Assembly: GCF_000689415.1 (NCBI RefSeq)
Contig: NZ_HG322950.1
Span: forward strand, 2,239,501 to 2,303,500
Source of the DNA: Pseudomonas knackmussii B13
GTDB taxonomy: Bacteria; Pseudomonadota; Gammaproteobacteria; Pseudomonadales; Pseudomonadaceae
DNA length: 64,000 bases
Reading direction: 5' to 3'
Each line of letters starts with the position of its first letter. The stretch's first letter is position 1. The translations under genes and the position numbers were made by a program. The notes under the pieces are model-generated. The model had not been told where the DNA came from. It did no database searches and saw only the letters and a program-made list of their open reading frames with translations. This document shows, piece after piece, positions 25,733 through 34,742 of this stretch.

Positions 25733-26818
25733 TCAGGCCAGCAGCAGGCTCTTCTCGATCGGCCAGCTCAGCCACACGCGCGAGCCGTGGTCGAGGTTCG
25801 CGGCGCGGTGTTCGGCGTGTACCGCCAGGCTCATTGGCAACGCGCCTTCGGCGGCGGTAGCCAGGCCCAGTTCGGTGCTGGCGCCCTGGTAGGTCTTGCT
25901 GGTCAGCACGGCCTGCACGACGTTGTGGCCGCTCAGGCTCGGTGGCGCGTCATGCAGTTGCATGTGCTCCGGGCGCACCGCCAGCAGCGGCGCGGCGGCG
26001 TCCAGCGCGGGGGAGAATTCGGCATGCAGCTTGGCGTCGCCGAAGTGCCCGCAGGCCAGTTCGCCGGCACGGCCGACCTGGCTCAGCGGGAACAGGTTCA
26101 TCTTGCCGAGGAACTCGGCGACGAAGCGGTTGCTGGGCTGGTTGTAGATGGCGTGCGGGGTGTCGATCTGCGCCAGGCGGCCACGGTTGAAGATGGCGAT
26201 GCGGGTCGACAGGGCGAGGGCTTCGTTCTGGTCGTGGGTGACGAACACGAAGGTGGTGCCGACCTGCCGGTGGATGCGCTGCAGCTCTTGCTGCAGTTGC
26301 TCGCGCAGGTTCTTGTCGAGCGCCGAGAGGGGTTCGTCGAGCAGCAGCAGGTCAGGTTCGAAGACCAGCGCGCGGGCGATGGCCACGCGTTGCTGCTGGC
26401 CGCCGGAGAGCTCGCCGGGGCGCTTGCCCAGGTGTTCGCCCAGGCCGACCACTTCGAGCATGCGGCGCACCCGGCGGTTGCGTTCCTCGGCTTTCATGCC
26501 GCGGATCTTCAGCGGGAAGGCGACGTTCTCGTCGATGGTCATGTGCGGGAAGAGCGCGTAGCCCTGGAACACCATGCCGAAATTGCGCTTCTCCGCCGGA
26601 CGCCGGGTGATGTCCGCACCGAGCGCTTCGAGGCGGCCGCTGGAGGGGTCCTGGAAGCCGGCGAGGATCATCAGGAAGGTGGTCTTGCCGGAACCGGAGG
26701 GGCCGAGCAGGGTGAGGAATTCACCTTGCTGGATATCGATGGAAACATCGCTCAGGGCATGGAAATCGCCGTAACGCTTGCCGATGTCAATGGCACGGAG
26801 CTGGGTCTGTTGCTGCAC
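25733..26818 (-). CDS. ABC transporter ATP-binding protein, PotA type
   Basis: A 361-residue ATPase with Walker A GPSGSGKTT, the Q-loop VFQGYALFPHM, signature LSGGQQQRVAIARAL, Walker B LLLLDEPLSALD and H-loop FVTHDQNEA, then a TOBE domain in the last ~100 residues. The start is GTG at 26818 with GAGGT 8 nt upstream. It is the first gene of the four-gene transporter operon, and a LysR gene lies upstream on the same strand after a gap of about 120 bp. Confidence 0.92.
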   Translation of the reverse strand: MQQQTQLRAIDIGKRYGDFHALSDVSIDIQQGEFLTLLGPSGSGKTTFLMILAGFQDPSSGRLEALGADITRRPAEKRNFGMVFQGYALFPHMTIDENVAFPLKIRGMKAEERNRRVRRMLEVVGLGEHLGKRPGELSGGQQQRVAIARALVFEPDLLLLDEPLSALDKNLREQLQQELQRIHRQVGTTFVFVTHDQNEALALSTRIAIFNRGRLAQIDTPHAIYNQPSNRFVAEFLGKMNLFPLSQVGRAGELACGHFGDAKLHAEFSPALDAAAPLLAVRPEHMQLHDAPPSLSGHNVVQAVLTSKTYQGASTELGLATAAEGALPMSLAVHAEHRAANLDHGSRVWLSWPIEKSLLLA

Positions 26819-26941
26819 TGCGCTGACCTCGTCTTTTCTTGTTCTTGTGTGGGAACCGACTGATCGGTCAGTACCCTTTTGCGCAGTATTGTCAAATCCC
26901 CCTTCGCTTCAATCGCGATTTTTCGCCGTCATTGTTCAATT

Positions 26942-27865
26942 TCATTCACCAGTCAGGCTGGTGCGACTGCCCTTGCGGAACTGCTCGGAGAGCCGCAGTT
27001 CGGCCAGCATCCAGGCCTTGAAGGCGAGCACGTCGGGGCGTTCGCTCTTGGCCGCGTCGGTGACGAAGTAGTAGCGGTTCGGCGGCTCGATGGCGACGTT
27101 GAACAGCCGCACCAGCTGGCCTTTGTCCATGGCGTCACCGCTGACCAGCGCATCGCCCATGGCCACGCCCTGGCCGGCGATGGCTGCCGACTGCACCAGG
27201 TGCGCGTCGGAAAAGACGATGCCGTTGCGCACGTTGAGGTCGCGCACGCCGGCGGCAGCCGCCCAGAGCAGCCAGTCCGAGTGATCGACCATGTGCAGCA
27301 GCGGCAGGTTGGCCAGGTCTTCCGGCGAATCCAGGCCCCCGGCGGAGTTGAGCAGCGAGGGGCTGCAGACCGGGAAGGTGTCGAGGGTGGCGATCAGCTC
27401 CACGTGCAGGTCCGGCCAGTCGCCCACGCCGTAGGCGATGAACAGGTCGACATCGCGCTCGCTGACGTCATCGGGAATACGCGGCGACACCAGGTTCAGT
27501 TCCACCCGTGGGTAGGCGCGCTGGAACTTGCCGATCTGGTGGCACAGCCAGTAGGTGGCAAAGCCCGGCGTGCAGCTCACGCACAGGCGCCCGGCAATTT
27601 CGGCGGCGTCGGTGAAGCGCCGCGCCTCGTTGAGGATCGCCAGCGCACGCTGGGTTTCGCGGGCGAAGCACTCGCCGTTGTAGGTGAGGACGATGCCGCG
27701 CCCGGCTTTTTCGATCAGCGCGGTGTCCAGGCATTCCTCCAGGCTGCGCAGCTGGTGGCTGACCGCGCTGCGGGTGAGGCTCAGTTCGGCGGCCGCCGCG
27801 GACAGGCTGCCGAGGCGGGCGACGGCGTCGAGCACGCGCAGGGCGGTCATCGAGGGAAAACGCAT
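26942..27865 (-). CDS. LysR-family transcriptional regulator, GcvA-like
   Basis: A 307-residue regulator with an N-terminal winged HTH (LRVLDAVARLGSLSAAAAELSLTRSAVSHQLRSLE, residues about 8-43) and a periplasmic-binding-like effector domain. The wording resembles GcvA-type members. It sits 6 bp after the AraC-type gene with AGGAG before its ATG, so both regulators are co-transcribed. It lies immediately upstream of the ABC operon on the same strand and probably controls it or the divergent amidohydrolase. Confidence 0.9.
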   Translation of the reverse strand: MRFPSMTALRVLDAVARLGSLSAAAAELSLTRSAVSHQLRSLEECLDTALIEKAGRGIVLTYNGECFARETQRALAILNEARRFTDAAEIAGRLCVSCTPGFATYWLCHQIGKFQRAYPRVELNLVSPRIPDDVSERDVDLFIAYGVGDWPDLHVELIATLDTFPVCSPSLLNSAGGLDSPEDLANLPLLHMVDHSDWLLWAAAAGVRDLNVRNGIVFSDAHLVQSAAIAGQGVAMGDALVSGDAMDKGQLVRLFNVAIEPPNRYYFVTDAAKSERPDVLAFKAWMLAELRLSEQFRKGSRTSLTGE

Positions 27866-27871
27866 GGCGGG

Positions 27872-28915
27872 TTACTCCTGGCTGGATCGCGCGCGTTGCT
27901 GGCGGAAGCCTTCCGGGGTGGTCCCGGCATGGCGCAGGAAGGCGCGGTGGAAACTGGTGACGTGTTCGTAGCCGAGCAGGAAGGCGATCTCCTGCAGGCT
28001 CAGCCGGCTGGCCAGCAGGTAGCGCTCGGCCAGGGCCATGCGCACCTCGTAGACCACGCTCTTGAAGGTCAGGCCGTGGGCGCGCAGGCGTCGCTGCAAG
28101 GTGTGCGGCGGCAGGCGGAAGTGCGCGGCGGCCTGTTCCAGGTCCGGCAGCGGCACGCGGGCGTTCTGCAGCAGGTAGAAGCGCAGGTCGTCGGGCAGCG
28201 CCTCGCCGCTTTCGAAGCTGGCCAGGGTGACCGCGCCCTGGGCCTGGCACAGGCGCAGCACCGAGGGGTTGGAGGTGGAGAAGGGGCGGTCGTGGAATTC
28301 CCGCGGGATGCGCAACTCGGCGCGCGGCGCGGCGAACTCGACGCGGCCGGGGAAGAGTTCGGCATAGACCGCCGCGTGGGCCGGCGCGGGGTAGGGCAGG
28401 TGCACCTGCATGCCGGCGCAGTCGGCCAGCTCCGGCAAGCGCTGGCACAGCCAGCGCCAGGTGCTGCTGAACCATTCCTCGGTCAGCGCCTGGGCCTCCG
28501 GCGGGCTGAACGGCGGCAGCGCCAGGGCCAGCACCAGGTGCTCGCCGTGCTCCTCGCGGGCGACGTGGATCGGGTGCGGCAGCAGGCTGGAGGGTTGGCC
28601 GAGGGAAATGTCCCAGGAGCGCCGCAGGTTGGCCGCGCTGATCAGCGCGTAGCCGATCACGCCAAGGTCGAAGAGGTTGTAGCGCTGGCCCAGGCGCAGG
28701 AAGAAATCGCTGGCGCCGAGCAGCCCGGCGGTCTGGCGCAGCAGGCGGTAGTAGCGGGCGAAGGTCATGGCCGCGGCGGCCTCGGCGGGCTCTACGCCCA
28801 GCCCGGCGAGCAGCGGCGCGAGCGGTGGCAGGCCGCGGCGTGCCTGCCATTCCTCGAGGAAACGCTGATACAGCTGGCGCGCGGCGTAGTCTATTTCTGA
28901 CTGCTGGTCGGGCAT
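27872..28915 (-). CDS. AraC-family transcriptional regulator, OruR-like
   Basis: A 347-residue protein with an N-terminal arabinose-binding-like domain of the OruR/ArgR kind (about residues 30-220) and a C-terminal AraC HTH (LQEIAFLLGYEHVTSFHRAFLRHAGTTPEGFRQ). Such regulators in Pseudomonas respond to amino acids or amines. It is divergent from the amidohydrolase-cobW pair across a 103-bp gap, making it the likely regulator of that pair. No clear ribosome-binding site precedes its ATG. Confidence 0.9.
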   Translation of the reverse strand: MPDQQSEIDYAARQLYQRFLEEWQARRGLPPLAPLLAGLGVEPAEAAAAMTFARYYRLLRQTAGLLGASDFFLRLGQRYNLFDLGVIGYALISAANLRRSWDISLGQPSSLLPHPIHVAREEHGEHLVLALALPPFSPPEAQALTEEWFSSTWRWLCQRLPELADCAGMQVHLPYPAPAHAAVYAELFPGRVEFAAPRAELRIPREFHDRPFSTSNPSVLRLCQAQGAVTLASFESGEALPDDLRFYLLQNARVPLPDLEQAAAHFRLPPHTLQRRLRAHGLTFKSVVYEVRMALAERYLLASRLSLQEIAFLLGYEHVTSFHRAFLRHAGTTPEGFRQQRARSSQE

Positions 28916-29018
28916 GGCGAAGGTTGTCGTCTGGAGCTAGCGAGTTGTCATCTTATGCTAGTCAGGCGGTGTTGGCAGCTCCCTATACTCGGCCAAAACA
29001 ACAAGAGGAGCTCCGACC

Positions 29019-30767
29019 ATGACGGCGCCCGATGCCTTCCGTTCTTCCCATTCACCTGCCCATCGCCACGCCGACCTGCTGCTGCGCAACGGCCGCTTCT
29101 ACACCCTCGACCCGGCGCTGCCGTGGGCCGAGGCAGTGGCCATCCGCGACGGTCGCTTCATCGCCGTCGGTTGCTTCGAGGAGCTGCAGTACCTGGTCGG
29201 CCCGCAGACCCTGGTGCGCGGCCTCGAAGGCGCCTTCTGCATGCCCGGCCTGCACGACATGCACACCCACCCGGACCTCGCCCTGGCGCCGCGCTATGCC
29301 GACGACCTCGACGTCGGTATCGAGGACCCGACCCCCGAACAACTGGCCGCAGCCATCCACGCCTATGCCGACAGCCACCCCGGCGACGGCTGGGTCTACG
29401 GCCAGTACTGGGTGCGCTACACCTTCCGCGAAGCCGGGCTGAAGCCGGGCCGCGAGTGGCTCGACAGCGTCATGCCGGACCGCCCGGTGGCGCTGCTCGA
29501 CCGCATGTGGGGGACCATGATGGTCAACTCCCGCGCCCTCGAACTGGCCGGCATCGACGCCAAAACGCCGGACCCGCGCAACGGCTACCTGGAACGCGAC
29601 GAGCTGACCGGCGAGCCCAACGGCCTGCTGATCGACGGCGCCTACGCGCTGATCCACGCCGCCATGCCGCCGACCCCGGTGGACGTGCTGCGCCGCGCCT
29701 ATCGCGACGGCGTGCATTTCCAGAGCGCCCGTGGCGTCACCGCGAGCAAGTACGTGCACGTCTGCGAACACCGCCTGCAAGCGCTCAAGGAGCTGGACGA
29801 CGCCGGCCAACTGACCCTGCGCGTGGAAGCGGCGATCAGTTGGCAGGACGACATCTTCCCGGTGCGCAGGCGCTGGGAGCTGCTCAGCGGCGAGCGCCAC
29901 TACTACCGCAGCGCGCGGCTGTCGGCGAACGCGGTGAAGTTCCACTTCGACGGCACCGTCGAACCGCGCTCGTCCTTCCTCATCACCCCCTGGCCGGGCG
30001 AGGACAGCTGGCGCGGCAAGCTCAACCTGACCCCCGAGCACATCACCGACATGGTGGTGGACATGGACCGCCGCGGCATCCGCGTGATCGCCCACTGCAC
30101 CGGCGACGGCGCCTCCGACGTGTTCCTCGATGCGGTGGCCGAAGCCCGCCGGCGCAACGGCTTCAGCGGCATCCGCCACCAGTGCGCGCACAGCACCCTC
30201 CTGCATCCGGGCAACCTCAAGCGCTTCCGCGAGCTGGACGTGATCGCCGAGTTCTCCCCGGCAGCCTGGTACCCGACCCCGTTCGCCAGCGGCGCGCGCT
30301 CCGGCTACGGCGCCGAACGCCTGAAACGCATCTACGACTACAAGGGCGTGCTCGCCGTCGGCGGCCTCGCAGTGATGGGCACCGACTGGCCGGTGGCGTC
30401 CATCGACCCCTGGCTGGCGCTGGAAACCATCGTCACCCGGCAGAACCCGTGGAACGACGACCCGGCCTGCTTCGGCGAGCCGATCAGCCTGGAGCAGGCG
30501 CTGAAGGTGGTGACCCTCAACGGCGCCCACGCGATGAACCTGGAGCACCTGACCGGCAGCATCGAGGCCGGCAAGTCGGCGGACTTCATCGTCCTCGACC
30601 GCGACCTCTTCGCCCAGCCGGCGCGCAACTACATCCACCGCACCCAGGTGCAGCTGACCTTCGTCGAGGGCCGTCCGGTGTACGACCAACAGGGCGTCTT
30701 CGCCGACACCCCGTTGCGCTCGGTCTGGCAGGGCGAAGTACCGAAGATCATGGGAGAGGCGCAATGA
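29019..30767 (+). CDS. YtcJ-type amidohydrolase (amidohydrolase 3)
   Basis: A 582-residue metal-dependent amidohydrolase: composite beta domain at both ends, the barrel metal motif MPGLHDMHTHPD, HCTGDG and the late GTDWPV aspartate region. Relatives hydrolyse amides such as N-substituted formamides. AGGAG lies 9 nt before the ATG. Its stop overlaps the cobW start (ATGA), which suggests the GTPase helps load its metal. The divergent AraC gene is the likely regulator. The substrate is unknown. Confidence 0.88.
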   Translation: MTAPDAFRSSHSPAHRHADLLLRNGRFYTLDPALPWAEAVAIRDGRFIAVGCFEELQYLVGPQTLVRGLEGAFCMPGLHDMHTHPDLALAPRYADDLDVGIEDPTPEQLAAAIHAYADSHPGDGWVYGQYWVRYTFREAGLKPGREWLDSVMPDRPVALLDRMWGTMMVNSRALELAGIDAKTPDPRNGYLERDELTGEPNGLLIDGAYALIHAAMPPTPVDVLRRAYRDGVHFQSARGVTASKYVHVCEHRLQALKELDDAGQLTLRVEAAISWQDDIFPVRRRWELLSGERHYYRSARLSANAVKFHFDGTVEPRSSFLITPWPGEDSWRGKLNLTPEHITDMVVDMDRRGIRVIAHCTGDGASDVFLDAVAEARRRNGFSGIRHQCAHSTLLHPGNLKRFRELDVIAEFSPAAWYPTPFASGARSGYGAERLKRIYDYKGVLAVGGLAVMGTDWPVASIDPWLALETIVTRQNPWNDDPACFGEPISLEQALKVVTLNGAHAMNLEHLTGSIEAGKSADFIVLDRDLFAQPARNYIHRTQVQLTFVEGRPVYDQQGVFADTPLRSVWQGEVPKIMGEAQ

Positions 30768-31675
30768 GCATCCCGGTGACCGTGGTCGCCGGCTTCCTCG
30801 GCGCCGGCAAGACCACCCTGCTGCGCCGCCTGGTGCAGCAATGCGCCGGGCAGCGCCTGGCGCTGATCGTCAACGACTTCGGCGAGCTGAACATCGACGC
30901 CGAGATGATCGCCGAGCAAAGCGATGCGGTGTACGCGCTGCAGAACGGCTGCCTGTGCTGCACCATGCAGGACGACCTGCTGGCCCAGCTCGGCCGCCTG
31001 GCGGCGACGCAGCCGCCGGTGGAACGCATCGTCATCGAATGCAGCGGCGTGGCCGATCCGCAACCGATCATCCAGGCGCTGGGCTACCCGCAGCTGCGCA
31101 AGCACATGCACCTGGACGCGCTCATCACCCTGGTAGACGCCGCGCGCCTGCAGCCGCTAGAGGGCGAGTACGCGCAGCTGGAACGCCGCCAGGCGGCGGC
31201 AGCGGACCTGCTGTTGCTGAACAAGGCCGACATCGCCACGCCGGAACAGATGCAGGCGCTGCGCGAAAGATTCGGTGAGCCGCGGCGCATGTTGGAAACC
31301 GTACAGGCGCAGATTCCGGACGAACTGCTCTACGGCGAACGCCCGGATGCCAGACCGCAACGCCTGTTGCCGGCCAGCGGCGTGAACCACGGCGAGATGT
31401 TCGACAGCTGGACCTGGCGCCACAACGGCCAGCTCGACCCGCAGCGCCTGCGCGCCTGGCTCGATCAATTGCCGGAAGGGCTGTTCCGCCTGAAAGGCCG
31501 CATCCAGGTCAGTGGCCGCGAACAACCGCTGTGGCTGCAGTACGTCGGCGGTCGCAGCCAGTTCCTCGCGGCGCAGGCGGAGGAGGGCGACAACTGCCTG
31601 GTGTTCATCGCCAGCGCCAACGCCCATCTGCGCGAGAGCCTGGAAGCCGGGCTGGAGCAGTGCCTGGCGGCGTGA
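30764..31675 (+). CDS. CobW/COG0523-family GTPase, metal chaperone
   Basis: A 303-residue G3E GTPase: Walker A GFLGAGKTT (residues 10-18), the metal-binding CxCC motif at Cys63-Cys65-Cys66 (NGCLCCT), a Walker B-like ECSGVADP, the NKAD guanine motif and a C-terminal CobW_C domain. COG0523 proteins deliver zinc or other metals to client enzymes. The 4-bp overlap with the amidohydrolase gene points to that enzyme as the client (inference). Confidence 0.9.
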   Translation: MSIPVTVVAGFLGAGKTTLLRRLVQQCAGQRLALIVNDFGELNIDAEMIAEQSDAVYALQNGCLCCTMQDDLLAQLGRLAATQPPVERIVIECSGVADPQPIIQALGYPQLRKHMHLDALITLVDAARLQPLEGEYAQLERRQAAAADLLLLNKADIATPEQMQALRERFGEPRRMLETVQAQIPDELLYGERPDARPQRLLPASGVNHGEMFDSWTWRHNGQLDPQRLRAWLDQLPEGLFRLKGRIQVSGREQPLWLQYVGGRSQFLAAQAEEGDNCLVFIASANAHLRESLEAGLEQCLAA

Positions 31676-31699
31676 AGGTGCCCCACGGATATGCCTGGC

Positions 31700-31915
31700 G
31701 CCTTTCCCTCTCCCGCAAACGGGGGAGGGAGCTGTTCGGCGCGGCGGGGGTAACCGGCGTTACCCCGTAGGAGCGGATATCATCCGCGAAAATCCCCGCA
31801 CCGAAGCCACCCTGTAGGAGCGCGCCATGCGCGCGAATCGCGGCCATGGGCCGCTCCTACAAGGAAACACCGTGCCGCGCGATTCGCTGACAAGGTCCGC
31901 TCCTAAAAGGCGCTT
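31700..31915. repeat. Cluster of REP-like and hairpin repeats
   Basis: The stretch has a ctctcccgcaa/cgggggaggga hairpin after cobW, then several copies of the Pseudomonas-type core taggagcg and its complement cgctccta. The strongest pair is gtaggagcg at 31815-31823 with cgctcctac at 31852-31860. No gene is seen here. The first hairpin may end the cobW transcript. Confidence 0.75.
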
Positions 31916-31921
31916 TGGACC

Positions 31922-33235
31922 TCAACGGAATTTCTCGAGCAGCTGGTAGTACCACATGCCGGCGGCCAGCATCGGGTTGCCGAACACATCGCCCAGCGGC
32001 ACCTTCACGTGCTTGCATTGGGCGAAGCTGTCGAACTTCTCCAGGTCGCCGGTCATCGCCGTGGCCATGATCTCGCCCATGATGTGGGTGGTCGCCACGC
32101 CGTGGCCGGAGTAGCCCTGGCAGTACCAAACGTTGTCCGAAAGCTTGCCCAGCTGCGGGATGCGGTTCATCACGATGCCCATCGCGCAGCTCCACTGGAA
32201 CTCGATTTCCACGCCTTTCAGTGCCGGGAAGGTGCGCTCGATGCAGGGGCGCAGCTCGCCGGCGATGTCGCGCGAGTCGCGCCCGGAGTAGTTGGCGCCG
32301 CCGCCGAACAGCAGGCGGCCGTCGCCGGTCATGCGGTAGTAGTCGAGGACGAAGCGGCAGTCGTAGACCGCCAGGTCCTGCGGGTTGATCTGCTTGGCCA
32401 GCTCGCCCAGTGGCTTGGTGGTGACGATGCCGCCCATGGCCGGGAAGATCATGCCCTTGAGCTTCTTGCGCTCCAGCTTGTGGTACACGTCGCCGGCCAG
32501 CAGCACTTGTGCGGCGTTGATCCGCCCCTGGGTGGTGACGACCGCCGGGCGCGCACCGTGGATGATGTCCTGCACCTCGGAGTGTTCGAAGATCAGCCCG
32601 CCCAGGCTTTCCAGCGCCTTTGCCTCGCCGATGCACAGGTTCAGCGGGTGCAGGTGCATGTTGCGCATGTTCTTGATGGCGCCGCAGTAGAGGTCGCTCT
32701 GCAGGTGCTGGCGCACACCGGCGCCGTCGAGCAGGGTGACTTCGTCGCCCATGCCGCGGCGCACGGCTTCTTCATAGGAGGCTTCCAGCTCGGCCATGTG
32801 CGAGGGCTTCATCGCCGCATGCAGGTGGCCGTGCTTGAGGTCGCAGTCGATGCCGTACTTGGCCACGCGGTTCTTGATGATTTCGTGGCCGCGCCAGCGC
32901 AGGTGCCAGATGAAGTCGTCGACGTCGGAGCCGAGCCACTGCTGCATCTGCTTGCGCATCGCGCTGTCGCCGGAAAGGCTGCCGGTGACCTGGCCGCCGT
33001 TGCGCCCGCTGGCGCCCCAGCCGACCTTGTTGGTCTCAACGATCGCCACCTTGTAGCCGCGCTCGGCCAGCTCGACGGCGGTGGTCACGCCGGTGAAGCC
33101 GCCGCCGATGATGGCGATGTCGACGTTCACCTCACCTTGCAGGGTGGGGTAGTCGGTCTCCACGGCCAGGCTGGCGGAGTAGTAGGACGGGGCGCGCTCG
33201 GGGGCGGCTTTGGCGGGTTTTACTGCGGCGTTCAT
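31922..33235 (-). CDS. puuB: Gamma-glutamylputrescine oxidase-like FAD oxidoreductase
   Basis: A 437-residue DAO-family flavoenzyme with the FAD motif IAIIGGGFTGVTTAVELAE near residue 40 and GWGASGRNGGQV, close in layout to PuuB. PuuB oxidises gamma-glutamylputrescine to the aminobutyraldehyde plus H2O2 and ammonia. The gene follows the PuuA-like gene on the same strand, separated by about 140 bp containing two hairpins. An upstream frame extension to 33370 runs through those hairpins, so the ATG at 33235 with AGGAA is used. Confidence 0.85.
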   Translation of the reverse strand: MNAAVKPAKAAPERAPSYYSASLAVETDYPTLQGEVNVDIAIIGGGFTGVTTAVELAERGYKVAIVETNKVGWGASGRNGGQVTGSLSGDSAMRKQMQQWLGSDVDDFIWHLRWRGHEIIKNRVAKYGIDCDLKHGHLHAAMKPSHMAELEASYEEAVRRGMGDEVTLLDGAGVRQHLQSDLYCGAIKNMRNMHLHPLNLCIGEAKALESLGGLIFEHSEVQDIIHGARPAVVTTQGRINAAQVLLAGDVYHKLERKKLKGMIFPAMGGIVTTKPLGELAKQINPQDLAVYDCRFVLDYYRMTGDGRLLFGGGANYSGRDSRDIAGELRPCIERTFPALKGVEIEFQWSCAMGIVMNRIPQLGKLSDNVWYCQGYSGHGVATTHIMGEIMATAMTGDLEKFDSFAQCKHVKVPLGDVFGNPMLAAGMWYYQLLEKFR

Positions 33236-33305
33236 TGCGGTGTTCCTGTTGTTGTTCGTTTTCCCGAGCCCTGTGGGGAGCGGGCTGATGTCTTGTTCCT
33301 CTGGG

Positions 33306-33362
33306 TTCCCGCGTTCGCGGGAATGACGGTGGAAAGATTCGTCTCCCCCGCGAACGCGGGGG
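33306..33362. repeat. Two perfect hairpins between puuA-like and puuB-like genes
   Basis: ttcccgcgttcgcgggaa (33306-33323) and cccccgcgaacgcggggg (33345-33362). The two can also pair with each other. This matches dispersed intergenic hairpins of pseudomonads and may tune expression of the downstream gene. Confidence 0.75.
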
Positions 33363-33377
33363 CCCAGCAAACTGGCC

Positions 33378-34742
33378 TCATGCCTGGGTCAGATACCAGC
33401 GCCAATCCTGCTCGCCGACCTCGCCCATGAACTGGCGGTACTCGGCCTGCTTGACCTTCAGGTAGACGCCGAGGAATTCGTGGCCCAGGGCATCACGGGC
33501 CCAGCTGGAGCGCTCCAGCGCGCGCAGCGAGGTCAGCCAGTCGGTGGGCAGCAGTTCCTTGGCCTGGGCATAGCCGTTGCCCTCGACGGGCGCGCCCGGG
33601 TCGATGTTCTCGCGGATGCCGCGGTGGATGCCGGCGAGGATCGCCGCGGCAGCCAGGTAAGGGTTGGCGTCGGCGCCGCAGATGCGGTGCTCGACGTGCC
33701 GGGTGTGCGCCGGGCCGCCGGGTACGCGCAGGCTGACGGTGCGGTTGTCGCAGCCCCAGGTCGGCGCCAGCGGCGCATAGCTGTTGGCCTGGAAGCGGCG
33801 GTAGGAGTTGGCGTTGGGGCAGAACAGCAGCAGCGAGTCGAGCAGGCTGGCGAGCATGCCGCCGACGCTCTGGCGCAGCAGCGGGGTGCCTGCCGGGTCC
33901 TCGCTGCCGAAGAGGTTCTTGCTTTCGGCATCGGCCAGGGACACGTGCATGTGCATGCCGGTGCCGGCCAGGTCGTCGAACGGCTTGGCCATGAAGCACG
34001 CCTGCATGCCGTGCTTGTGCGCCACGCCTTTCACCAGGCGCTTGTAGCGCACGGCCTGGTCCATGGCGAGGAGGGCGTCGCCGTGCTCCAGGGTGATTTC
34101 CACCTGGCCGGGGGCGTATTCGGAAATGGCCGTGCGCGCCGGAATGCCCTGGGCTTTGCAGGCGGCATAAAGGTCGGCCAGGAACGGCTCGATCTGCTCC
34201 AGTTCGCGCAGGCCGTAGACCTGGGTGGAGCGCGGGCGGCCGCCGTCGGCGTCCAGCGCCGGCTGCGGGCGGCCATTGGCGTCGCGCTTGGCGTCGAGCA
34301 GGTAGAACTCCAGCTCGCAGGCCATCACCGGGTGGAAACCGTCGGCCTTGAGGCCATCGATCACCTGGATCAGGACATGGCGCGGATCGGCGATGTCGGC
34401 CGGCTTGCCTTCGACCGGGTGCATGCTGACCTGCACGGCGGCGGTGGGAATCTGCCGCCAGGGCAGGCGCACCAGGCTGCCTTGCAACGGGTAGGCGCGG
34501 CAGTCGATATCACCGACATCCCAGACCAGTCCCGAGTCTTCGACGTCTTCGCCGTGCAGGGTCAGGCCGAGGATGGTGCTCGGCAAGGGCCGGCCGGATT
34601 GGTAGACCGCCAGCAGTTCCTCGCGATGCAGCAGCTTGCCGCGCGGCACGCCGTTGGCGTCGAGGATGAACAGCTCGACCATTTCGATGTCGGGGTTGGC
34701 GGCCAGGAAGTCCTGGGCTTCTTGCACGGGAGCGAATTTCAT
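33378..34742 (-). CDS. puuA: Gamma-glutamylputrescine synthetase-like glutamine synthetase
   Basis: A 454-residue class I glutamine-synthetase-fold ligase. The PuuA pattern is clear: MVELFILDANGVPRGK at the N-terminus, catalytic ELEFYLLD, GTGMHMHVSL, NSYRRF and RVEHRI-like ADANPYLAAAAILAG. PuuA joins glutamate to putrescine or a related amine, the first step of the gamma-glutamylated pathway, with PuuB-like oxidase next. The ATG at 34742 fits homologues; in-frame ATGs at 34757 and 34832 exist without better ribosome sites. Confidence 0.88.
   Translation of the reverse strand: MKFAPVQEAQDFLAANPDIEMVELFILDANGVPRGKLLHREELLAVYQSGRPLPSTILGLTLHGEDVEDSGLVWDVGDIDCRAYPLQGSLVRLPWRQIPTAAVQVSMHPVEGKPADIADPRHVLIQVIDGLKADGFHPVMACELEFYLLDAKRDANGRPQPALDADGGRPRSTQVYGLRELEQIEPFLADLYAACKAQGIPARTAISEYAPGQVEITLEHGDALLAMDQAVRYKRLVKGVAHKHGMQACFMAKPFDDLAGTGMHMHVSLADAESKNLFGSEDPAGTPLLRQSVGGMLASLLDSLLLFCPNANSYRRFQANSYAPLAPTWGCDNRTVSLRVPGGPAHTRHVEHRICGADANPYLAAAAILAGIHRGIRENIDPGAPVEGNGYAQAKELLPTDWLTSLRALERSSWARDALGHEFLGVYLKVKQAEYRQFMGEVGEQDWRWYLTQA

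Noticed and set aside
26879..28900. 673-codon plus-strand frame opposite the LysR and AraC genes
   Set aside because: Long but antisense to two recognisable regulators and without any motif; the sense genes have ribosome-binding sites and domains.
28921..29018. Sigma-70 promoter before the amidohydrolase
   Set aside because: A TATACT-like -10 is present at 28984 but no acceptable -35 lies at the right distance.
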